This document shows positions 1-4,938 of a stretch of DNA of 6,637 nt, piece by piece. Source of the DNA: Thermomicrobiaceae bacterium (lineage in GTDB: Bacteria; Chloroflexota; Chloroflexia; Thermomicrobiales; Thermomicrobiaceae); the NCBI GenBank assembly GCA_007123655.1, contig SKKR01000180.1, forward strand, positions 1-6,637, given 5' to 3'. The notes under the pieces were generated by a model, which was given only the letters and a program-made list of their open reading frames with translations, did no database searches and was not told the DNA's origin. The translations under genes were made by a program, and so were the position numbers. Positions within the stretch are counted from its first letter, which is position 1; each line of letters starts with the position of its first letter.

Positions 1-813
1 GGGTACGTCCTTCTGATTCTGCTCATTGCCTGGTGGCTGCAACAGCAGTCGTTCATCGCCGACGTACCGGAACGTGCCCGCGTTGTCGCGACCCTGGCCT
101 TCGGACTCAGCGTCCTGGTGATCACGCTCGGTGTGTGGCAACTGATCAACCGTCATGTGCCACGGATCTGGCGGATGTCTCGTGGGGGTGACGGTGCGGA
201 CCGGGAAGCGGCGATAATCGCAATGACATCGCTCATGCTGGTTGGCCACCGTCCGGCGGAATGGCCGGAACACTGGCCCGCTCTGGCGGCCAGGGACGAG
301 GACGAGTCGGTCGAGGGGCTCTACGGATACCGGTTCGCCTATCTCCACGCGCTGGACACCGGAAACCTGGAACAAGCGGGACGCTACTTCGATCATCTCG
401 AATCGAACATAGACCGGCTTCCGTCGCGCCTGAAGGAGCAACTGGTTGAACTGGAGCGGCCGTTCGTGGAAGCCTGGATCCGGGGTGATCCGGAATCCGC
501 GCGACGGGAAATGGAATCCCTGGGCAACCGGGTCGTCGAACGGTACCGGATACGGCGTATTCAGGCGGCTGTCATGCTCTCCATGGGGGAGTACCAGACG
601 GCCAGGGAGTACGCCACTGAAGGGCTCAACGCGGCGGGACCAAAGCTCAACGACGGCGAGGTTCAGGTAGACGCGGCGATCCTCAGGAAGATCCTGGAAG
701 AGACTGGCGGTGACATCGCCGCTTCCGCGATCGAAGCGGTCGGTGATGAAGAGGAAGAGTCCGTCGCGGTTGATCAGGCCGGCGAAGTCCCGACGCGTAA
801 CCAGGCCGGCTAG
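1..813 (+). CDS. Membrane protein with C-terminal TPR-like helical domain (5' partial)
   Basis: The reading frame is open from the first base, so the true start is upstream and only the last 270 residues are visible. Two hydrophobic stretches, about residues 2-13 (VLLILLIAWWL) and 28-49 (ATLAFGLSVLVITLGVW), look like transmembrane helices. A basic segment (RHVPRIWRMSR, 51-61) follows and suggests that the tail is cytoplasmic. The rest is helical and soluble. The stretches at about 104-135 and 183-212 (MLSMGEYQTAREYATEGL) have the A/G-rich spacing of TPR-like helix pairs. The last 25 residues are acidic and low in complexity. The layout, with a membrane part, then R-G-G, then an LxGHRPxEW segment and helical repeats, reminds me of the C-terminal part of some M50/site-2 protease-like membrane peptidases. 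The zinc-binding motifs would lie outside the window, so that is only a suggestion. The gene ends 9 bases before a convergent gene. A GTG at 118 is not the start because it falls inside the second membrane helix. Confidence 0.75.
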   Translation, partial: GYVLLILLIAWWLQQQSFIADVPERARVVATLAFGLSVLVITLGVWQLINRHVPRIWRMSRGGDGADREAAIIAMTSLMLVGHRPAEWPEHWPALAARDEDESVEGLYGYRFAYLHALDTGNLEQAGRYFDHLESNIDRLPSRLKEQLVELERPFVEAWIRGDPESARREMESLGNRVVERYRIRRIQAAVMLSMGEYQTAREYATEGLNAAGPKLNDGEVQVDAAILRKILEETGGDIAASAIEAVGDEEEESVAVDQAGEVPTRNQAG

Positions 814-822
814 CGACCGGGT

Positions 823-1599
823 TCAGGAATCGGGGTCCTGCTCCAGCGCCTGAAGCTCATCGACGATCATCCGAAGCTCGGCGGCACGGGCATGCATCCG
901 CACGAGGGGTTCGCTCCGGCTATCAAAGAAGATGATATCGACGTGGTCGTCGGCGTCGATCAACTCTGAGCCGGAGTAGTCGAGTTCGATGGTCAACACC
1001 GGCATGATCCTGTCACTGCCGGGATCAATCGACGCTGCCGGACTTTCGGCGGCCGCCGCGTAGCCCCAGTGATCGACCAGATCAACGAGCGTGTTTCGTT
1101 CGTTCGCGCTGGTACCCAGATACAGCGTAAGATCGATCCGTCCGTCGCTCAGGTGCATGTAGTAGCCGTCCTGCGCCCGTTCGATGGCAATATCCTGGGG
1201 GAACCAGAGGTCGTAAATCACCAGCGGCCGCGTTCCGCCGGTGCCACCCGTTTCATCGCCCTTATCCGGTTCAGCTTCCTCGGACTCTACCGGGTGCTGC
1301 AGCAGGGAATAGTGCGCTAGGCCGTAGTTGTAGAGGACTTCCGCCATCCGGCCGCGAAGATGAGGGTTGAGCATGCCGCTGAACTCTTCCTCCAGCAGCC
1401 GCTCCAGCGCCCGCAGCATCCGGTTGTATTCCTCCATCTGACGGAGTTCCCGATCCACGAAGGTACGCGCACCCTGATATGCGGCCCGGATGTCCTCGTA
1501 GATCTCATCCCCGGACTGCGAGTTCAGAAATGACCGAATGTCTTCGAAGAGGTCGCCTTCTTCGTCGTGCTGGTGGTCGCGCTCCGGATGCTCTGACAC
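823..1599 (-). CDS. Hypothetical acidic protein, 258 aa
   Basis: I do not recognise this family. The start is GTG at 1599-1597, chosen because AGGAGAGG lies 5 bases upstream. The frame could extend to an ATG at 1680, but the extra 27 residues have no ribosome binding site and would cover the candidate promoter. Visible parts are an acidic, His-rich N-terminus (EHPERDHQHDEEGD), then amphipathic helices at about 31-102 with a likely coiled coil at 45-72 (FVDRELRQMEEYNRMLRAL). A flexible acidic/Gly linker covers about 103-123. A probable alpha/beta domain at 125-225 has alternating strands (LVIYDLWF, YYMHLSDGRIDLTLYLG, IMPVLTIELDY, HVDIIFFDS), and a helix closes the protein at 234-253. No signal peptide or membrane segment is seen, so it is probably cytoplasmic. 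It converges on the membrane-protein gene with a 9-base gap and diverges from the decarboxylase gene. No catalytic motif is evident. Confidence 0.8.
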   Translation of the reverse strand: MSEHPERDHQHDEEGDLFEDIRSFLNSQSGDEIYEDIRAAYQGARTFVDRELRQMEEYNRMLRALERLLEEEFSGMLNPHLRGRMAEVLYNYGLAHYSLLQHPVESEEAEPDKGDETGGTGGTRPLVIYDLWFPQDIAIERAQDGYYMHLSDGRIDLTLYLGTSANERNTLVDLVDHWGYAAAAESPAASIDPGSDRIMPVLTIELDYSGSELIDADDHVDIIFFDSRSEPLVRMHARAAELRMIVDELQALEQDPDS

Positions 1600-1604
1600 G
1601 GGTA

Positions 1605-1612
1605 CCTCTCCT
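1605..1612 (-). promoter_or_regulatory. Ribosome binding site that fixes the GTG start at 1599
   Basis: Read on the minus strand this is AGGAGAGG, followed by 5 bases (TACCC) and then GTG. It is the only good Shine-Dalgarno match near the 5' end of this frame, and it decides against the longer ATG-started version from 1680. Confidence 0.75.
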
Positions 1613-1656
1613 GTCCGTTCGCGGTGCGCCAGACCCCAGGGGACACCGGTAGGCCG

Positions 1657-1665
1657 TACAATACC
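1657..1665. promoter_or_regulatory. AT-rich core of the divergent promoter region
   Basis: In the 160-base divergent gap this is the only AT-rich spot in otherwise GC-rich sequence. On the minus strand it reads TGGTATTGT, an extended -10 form (TGn followed by TATTGT) about 60 bases before the GTG at 1599. On the plus strand, TACAAT at 1657-1662 matches the -10 consensus at five of six bases and lies about 95 bases before the GTG at 1760. No convincing -35 box is seen at 16-18 bases on either strand. The two promoters may overlap here, but this is motif evidence only. Confidence 0.3.
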
Positions 1666-1708
1666 AGACGTCCAGAACACCGGCCAGACCGAGCCGGCAC
1701 GGGCGGAT

Positions 1709-1724
1709 GCTCGACATCGCGAGC
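1709..1724 (+). other. Small hairpin in the decarboxylase leader
   Basis: GCTCG at 1709-1713 can pair with CGAGC at 1720-1724 around a six-base loop, ending 20 bases before the decarboxylase ribosome binding site. Five-base stems are common by chance in GC-rich DNA, so a role is unproven. Confidence 0.2.
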
Positions 1725-1744
1725 GGGGAGGCGACGCCGGATTC

Positions 1745-1753
1745 AGGAAGGAG
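1745..1753 (+). promoter_or_regulatory. Ribosome binding site of the decarboxylase gene
   Basis: AGGAAGGAG lies 6 bases before GTG at 1760. An in-frame TGA at 1754-1756 sits directly between them, so the GTG is the earliest possible start. Confidence 0.8.
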
Positions 1754-1759
1754 TGACCC

Positions 1760-3253
1760 GTGGCACGGCGGGAGTCGCGTGAAATTGACCACCATCGTGC
1801 TCCGTTTTTCGAGGCACTGCTGGCCTACCGGGATCAGGGGATCATCCCGTACTCTACACCGGGTCACAAGCGCGGATGTGGCGCGCCTGAAGAATTGCTC
1901 GCCGCGCTCGGGTCTTCGGCGCTTGAACTCGACATCCCCATCGGAGGCGGTGTGGATGATACGCACCGGACTTCCGGGGTGCAGCGGGAGGCCGAAGCCC
2001 TGGCCGCTGACGCATGGGGCGCCGATGACGCGCTGTTTCTGGTCAACGGGAGTTCGACGGGAAACATCGCGTTCCTTCTGGCCACCTGCCGGCCGGGAGA
2101 CACGGTGATCGTCGCCAGAAACCTGCACACGTCCCTCCTGTCCGGACTCATCCTCAGCGGCGCGTCGCCTGTGTACGTCTTCCCGGAGATCGACCCAGAC
2201 CTGAACCTGACGCTGGACGTTTCCGCGGAGGCGGTCGAGCAGGCGCTGAGCGACAACCCGGACGCGCGGGCCGTTGTGCTGATCAGCCCGTCCTACACCG
2301 GCGTCAGCTCCGATCTTTCGAGGATCGCCGCACGCTGCCGGGCGTCCGGGGTTCGGTTGTTCGTCGACGAGGCCTGGGGACCACATTTTCCGTTTCACCC
2401 CGACCTGCCGGAACCTGCTGTCCGGGCGGGCGCGAGCGGGGCAGTTACCAGCATCCACAAACTGCTCGCAGGCCTGACCCAGGCGTCTTTGCTGACGCTC
2501 GGTCCGGATGTACCGCGAGAATCGATTGCGCCGGCAGTGTCACTTGTTGAAACGACCAGTCCGTCCGCCCTCATCGCCGCGTCGATCGATGTCGCCCGCC
2601 GGCAGATGGCGCTCCACGGTCGAGAACTACTCGATCGCACGATCAACCTGGCACATGCGGCCCGGCGGGAACTCAGCACGATTCCCGGGATCTCGGTGAT
2701 CGGGGCGGACGTGATCTCGGGACGGCCGGGTGCCGGGCATGATCCCACCCGGATCATGATCGATGTTCGGGGTACAGGGCTCACCGGCCTAGAGGCAGAG
2801 TCGCTCCTTCGCTCCCGCGCCCGCATCGGTGTCGAGATGAGTGACCTGACGAGCGTAATCGCTCACGTAACGATCGGTGATTCGCGCAAATCGATCGACC
2901 ACCTCATTGCCGGGTTCCGCTGGCTTGGAGATCGCCCCAGGAGTTCATCACGTGCGCGTCGCAGCGAAGATGCTCCCCCCGCTGGTCTCGTTGCCTCCGC
3001 AGGGAGACCGTTGCTAACCCCGCGCGAGGCAGCAATGTCTCCTTCCCTCACTGTGCCACTCGAACAGGCGAGCGGCCAGGTCGCGGCCGAGACGGTGACT
3101 CCCTATCCGCCCGGGATCCCGGTCATGGCGCCAGGCGATCTGATCACCCAGGAGGCCCTCGAGTACCTCAGGATGGCCAGGGACTCCGGACAGTACATTA
3201 GCGGGCCACAGGATGCCAGCCTGGGGACTATTAGAGTCGTCGATCAACATTGA
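1760..3253 (+). CDS. PLP-dependent Orn/Lys/Arg decarboxylase (SpeA/YaaO-like)
   Basis: This complete protein of 497 residues is close to the usual length of the short Bacillus-type members of the Orn/Lys/Arg decarboxylase family (fold type I, PLP). It should remove CO2 from a basic amino acid to make agmatine, cadaverine or putrescine in the cytoplasm; the substrate cannot be read from sequence. Landmarks are TPGHKRG (33-39), the phosphate-binding NGSSTGN (96-102), H123 in NLHTS, which should stack on PLP, D203 in VDEAWG for the PLP ring nitrogen, and S-I-H-K with K234 as the Schiff-base lysine. The family C-terminal domain spans about 415-497 and includes LTPREA (419-424), PYPPGIP (448-454) and a terminal VVD. 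A less conserved, Ser/Arg-rich linker (about 391-412) joins the two domains. DEAW replaces the DEAH common in Bacillus relatives; W also occurs at this place in the larger E. coli enzymes. No other polyamine gene is in the window. Confidence 0.93.
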   Translation: MARRESREIDHHRAPFFEALLAYRDQGIIPYSTPGHKRGCGAPEELLAALGSSALELDIPIGGGVDDTHRTSGVQREAEALAADAWGADDALFLVNGSSTGNIAFLLATCRPGDTVIVARNLHTSLLSGLILSGASPVYVFPEIDPDLNLTLDVSAEAVEQALSDNPDARAVVLISPSYTGVSSDLSRIAARCRASGVRLFVDEAWGPHFPFHPDLPEPAVRAGASGAVTSIHKLLAGLTQASLLTLGPDVPRESIAPAVSLVETTSPSALIAASIDVARRQMALHGRELLDRTINLAHAARRELSTIPGISVIGADVISGRPGAGHDPTRIMIDVRGTGLTGLEAESLLRSRARIGVEMSDLTSVIAHVTIGDSRKSIDHLIAGFRWLGDRPRSSSRARRSEDAPPAGLVASAGRPLLTPREAAMSPSLTVPLEQASGQVAAETVTPYPPGIPVMAPGDLITQEALEYLRMARDSGQYISGPQDASLGTIRVVDQH

Positions 3254-3265
3254 ATCACCAGCCGC

Positions 3266-3355
3266 GGGTTATCGCCGGCGCCGGTCGCAACTCTGGAACG
3301 GCATATGCGTAGTTGGTTTCGTAACGGGTTGCGGGATTCCGGTGCGCGATAACCC
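3266..3355. repeat. Perfect 10-base inverted repeat, 70-base spacing
   Basis: GGGTTATCGC at 3266-3275 is the exact reverse complement of GCGATAACCC at 3346-3355. Beyond the perfect arms a further CCGG match exists with an internal size difference. The arms could pair in RNA or form a split protein-binding site. Confidence 0.6.
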
Positions 3356-3396
3356 CTCCGTAACTCGCACAAACAACCAGAGACGAGAGTTCCAGA
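3292..3396. repeat. Second inverted repeat, interleaved with the first
   Basis: TCTGGAAC at 3292-3299 is the reverse complement of GTTCCAGA at 3389-3396. Its left arm lies inside the loop of the first repeat and its right arm outside, so the two pairings cross. If both formed in RNA they would make a pseudoknot. An 8-base match may be chance. Confidence 0.4.
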
Positions 3397-3414
3397 CTGG
3401 GATTGCCCCAGGCT
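3394..3414 (+). other. Hairpin upstream of the kinase ribosome binding site
   Basis: CTGGG at 3397-3401 pairs with CCCAG at 3407-3411 around a five-base loop. AG at 3394-3395 and CT at 3413-3414 extend it across one mismatch. It ends 19 bases before the GGAGGG box and overlaps the right arm of the second inverted repeat, so the two structures would exclude each other. Confidence 0.35.
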
Positions 3415-3433
3415 GCACTACTGCCACTGACCC

Positions 3434-3439
3434 GGAGGG
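3434..3439 (+). promoter_or_regulatory. Ribosome binding site that fixes the ATG start at 3447
   Basis: GGAGGG lies 7 bases before ATG. It supports a 396-residue product over a 474-residue product starting at 3213 inside the decarboxylase gene. Confidence 0.75.
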
Positions 3440-3446
3440 CACCTGG

Positions 3447-4637
3447 ATGACCGACCGCCATCTTAATGATTCGTCTTTTCTTGCCGAACAACTCAGCGAG
3501 TTGTCGCAGGAAATAGCTCAGTTCAATGCGGTCTCGATGGACTACGTTCTCGAGCGCGTCTGCGATCGCTTGACCTCCATCGCGCCGTTCGATGGAGCAG
3601 GCGTCTTTTCCCCCATCGAGCATCAAGACACATTGAGATGGCTTCATCTGTCTGGCGCCGGGAATCCCGCGCTCGGTCCGGTGCTTGGCGGCTACCGTTC
3701 CAGTCTCCAGCCCGTCGTTAACGGGTCAGGAGCGGTCCAGCTGGCGTACACGAACGGCGGAGCGGAGACGGGCGGATATCTTGCCGGGATTCCGACCGGG
3801 CTGATCTCCGGCACCCCGGCAGGACTTCTGGTCAGCAGCAGTCGCGAGCTTGTCGAGGACGAACTGGGCCTGCTGGGCCCGTTCGCGCTGATGGTTGGAT
3901 TGAGCGCTGAGAATGCGCGACTGTCAGGAATGCTGGATGCGTCAACGTCCGGGAACCCTGTCGCCCGGTTGCTGGGATTGATAGCGCACGAACTGCGAAC
4001 ACCGCTTACGGCTGTGCGCGGCAATGTGCAGCTCGCGCTGATGGCGCATCGGCGGAGTCAGCAGGAGCGCGTTGCCGACCGGCTCGAATCAGCGATCTCG
4101 AGCGTGGATGGGATGACCGGTCTGGTGCAGACATTACTCGATGTCAGCCGCCTCGAGCGCGGAACGTTTCGGCTGGAGCAATCTTTATCCGATCTCCGCG
4201 ACACGCTACAGAACGCGGTCACGATGCTCTCGGAGTCAGAGACCGGATCAGAGACGCATCTCCGGATGGAACCTGGCGATCCCGTTACGATATCGCACGA
4301 CCAGCGCGCCCTGAGCAAGGCACTCATCCACGTGCTCGAGGCGGTGTCCAGGTGCGCAGGTGACACGAACGAGATCGTCCTGACGCTGGAACTTGTCAAC
4401 GGTGAAGTTGGTGTCGCCGTGCGTTACTCTGGTGAACGCCTGCCCGAGCGTGAGCGAGCGGTGCTGAGCGAACCGCTCCACAACGCCCACGCCTCAACAG
4501 ACCGGGCGGACGATCTCTCGCTCGAACTAGCGTATACGCGCGGAGTTGTCCAGCATCACGGGGGTCGAATCACCGTTGCCGAGGCCGAGTCGGACAACGA
4601 CTGGCATGACGTGACGATCTGGTTACCTGCAGCGTAG
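3447..4637 (+). CDS. GAF/HisKA protein with degenerate ATPase domain (histidine pseudokinase)
   Basis: This soluble protein has 396 residues and no membrane segment. An N-terminal helix (8-45) leads into a GAF-like sensor domain (about 30-155), then a helical connector (SAENARLSGML, 153-163). The dimerization and phosphoacceptor domain has a textbook H-box, LIAHELRTPLT (179-188), with H181. The second helix ends in the usual LLDVSRLERG (230-239). The C-terminal ATPase-like domain is recognisable from HHGGRITVAE (370-379) but has lost its nucleotide-binding residues. The N-box reads HVLEAV (295-300), lacking both Asn. The G1 box DxGxG reads YSGER (327-331). The G2 box GLGL reads DLSL (356-359). 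By family knowledge these changes should abolish ordinary ATP binding. It may act as a phosphoacceptor for another kinase, as a phosphatase or as a scaffold. No response regulator is in the window. The frame is intact, so it does not look like a decaying gene. Confidence 0.85.
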   Translation: MTDRHLNDSSFLAEQLSELSQEIAQFNAVSMDYVLERVCDRLTSIAPFDGAGVFSPIEHQDTLRWLHLSGAGNPALGPVLGGYRSSLQPVVNGSGAVQLAYTNGGAETGGYLAGIPTGLISGTPAGLLVSSSRELVEDELGLLGPFALMVGLSAENARLSGMLDASTSGNPVARLLGLIAHELRTPLTAVRGNVQLALMAHRRSQQERVADRLESAISSVDGMTGLVQTLLDVSRLERGTFRLEQSLSDLRDTLQNAVTMLSESETGSETHLRMEPGDPVTISHDQRALSKALIHVLEAVSRCAGDTNEIVLTLELVNGEVGVAVRYSGERLPERERAVLSEPLHNAHASTDRADDLSLELAYTRGVVQHHGGRITVAEAESDNDWHDVTIWLPAA

Positions 4638-4638
4638 A

Positions 4639-4690
4639 TGCCCGTCGCAGGCATTCCCGTTCAGGCGGATTGGCGCCGTCCGGACGGGCA
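4639..4690 (+). terminator. Inverted repeat just after the kinase-like gene, possible terminator
   Basis: TGCCCGTC at 4639-4646 pairs exactly with GACGGGCA at 4683-4690. Inside this span the 12-base perfect palindrome CCGTCCGGACGG (4676-4687) and a smaller stem ATGCC/GGCAT (4638-4642 with 4650-4654) offer alternative folds. No T-tract follows, so a standard intrinsic terminator is not shown. The position right after the stop codon is the main argument. Confidence 0.25.
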
Positions 4691-4715
4691 AACGCGGACG
4701 ACTGCCGACGCTCGA

Positions 4716-4746
4716 TTGCGCCGGTATTGTCCGTACAGTGTAGAAT
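4716..4746 (+). promoter_or_regulatory. Candidate promoter of the secreted-protein gene
   Basis: TAGAAT at 4741-4746 matches the -10 consensus at five of six bases and lies in the most AT-rich part of the gap. The nearest upstream TTG-type box, TTGCGC at 4716-4721, is weak and 19 bases away. GGTATTGT at 4723-4730 also occurs on the minus strand in the divergent region at 1658-1665. Use of TAGAAT would give a leader of about 185 bases. Confidence 0.3.
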
Positions 4747-4752
4747 AGGGGA

Positions 4753-4862
4753 CGGTCCGCCGCTGGGCCGCGAAGTCGGGACGCGCGGTTGCACGGGGAA
4801 TTGCCGCGCATCAGGGGACCTGACGGGATTCACTGTGGTGCTTTCCGCGACGATTTCGCGCG
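4753..4862 (+). other. Run of hairpins in the leader of the secreted-protein gene
   Basis: Four stems follow each other: CGGTCC/GGGCCG (4753-4758 with 4765-4770, one G-U pair), GCGCGG/CCGCGC (4783-4788 with 4804-4809), TCAGG/CCTGA (4811-4815 with 4819-4823) and CGCGA/TCGCG (4846-4850 with 4856-4860, extendable with a bulge). I compared the stretch from memory with cobalamin and c-di-GMP-I riboswitch signatures and saw no match. Short stems are frequent in GC-rich DNA. Confidence 0.25.
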
Positions 4863-4925
4863 GTGAATGCCCCCCGATTTCAGTGGAACAACTGACGGCA
4901 CATGCACTCGGAGCGGCCCGGTGCA

Positions 4926-4933
4926 GGGGAGGG
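4926..4933 (+). promoter_or_regulatory. Ribosome binding site that fixes a TTG start at 4939
   Basis: GGGGAGGG lies 5 bases before TTG at 4939. Other in-frame starts (ATG at 4867, GTG at 4921) would put extra residues before the signal peptide and lack this spacing. Confidence 0.65.
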
Positions 4934-4938
4934 AATAT

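Larger units (their letters stand above)
3254..3433 (+). other. Leader between the decarboxylase and kinase-like genes
   Basis: This is a 180-base stretch with no supported gene. The kinase frame stays open through it back to 3213, but the extension lacks a good ribosome binding site and has no domain-like sequence. It holds two crossed inverted repeats, a perfect 10-base palindrome (CCGGCGCCGG, 3275-3284) and a hairpin just before the kinase ribosome binding site. I see no terminator with a T-tract and no convincing -35/-10 pair, so the kinase gene may be read through from the decarboxylase or use a promoter I cannot recognise. Confidence 0.4.
4638..4938 (+). other. 301-base non-coding gap before the secreted-protein gene
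   Basis: I see no gene I can support here. A 90-residue frame (4670-4942, TTG start) crosses it, but it has no proper ribosome binding site, a Cys/Arg-rich composition typical of out-of-frame GC-rich DNA, and the candidate promoter inside it. The gap holds an inverted repeat after the kinase stop, a TAGAAT box at 4741-4746, a run of short hairpins from 4753 to 4862 and the ribosome binding site of the next gene. Confidence 0.5.

Noticed and set aside
801..822. Possible bidirectional terminator between the two convergent genes (CCGG repeated around the stop codon)
   Set aside because: The stem is only 4 bases with no T-tract on either side, which is too weak to call.
1505..2458. Open frame of 317 codons on the minus strand, opposite the decarboxylase gene
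   Set aside because: The translation is rich in Arg/Pro/Gly without any domain, and the opposite strand encodes a clear PLP enzyme with all family motifs. It is a GC-rich shadow frame.
3213..3446. 78-residue N-terminal extension of the kinase-like protein, overlapping the decarboxylase gene
   Set aside because: It has no ribosome binding site at 3213 and no domain-like sequence, while GGAGGG sits 7 bases before the ATG at 3447.
4747..4938. Possible cobalamin or c-di-GMP riboswitch in the leader
   Set aside because: Some GGGAA- and ACTGT-like fragments are present, but not in the order or spacing of the known consensus elements.
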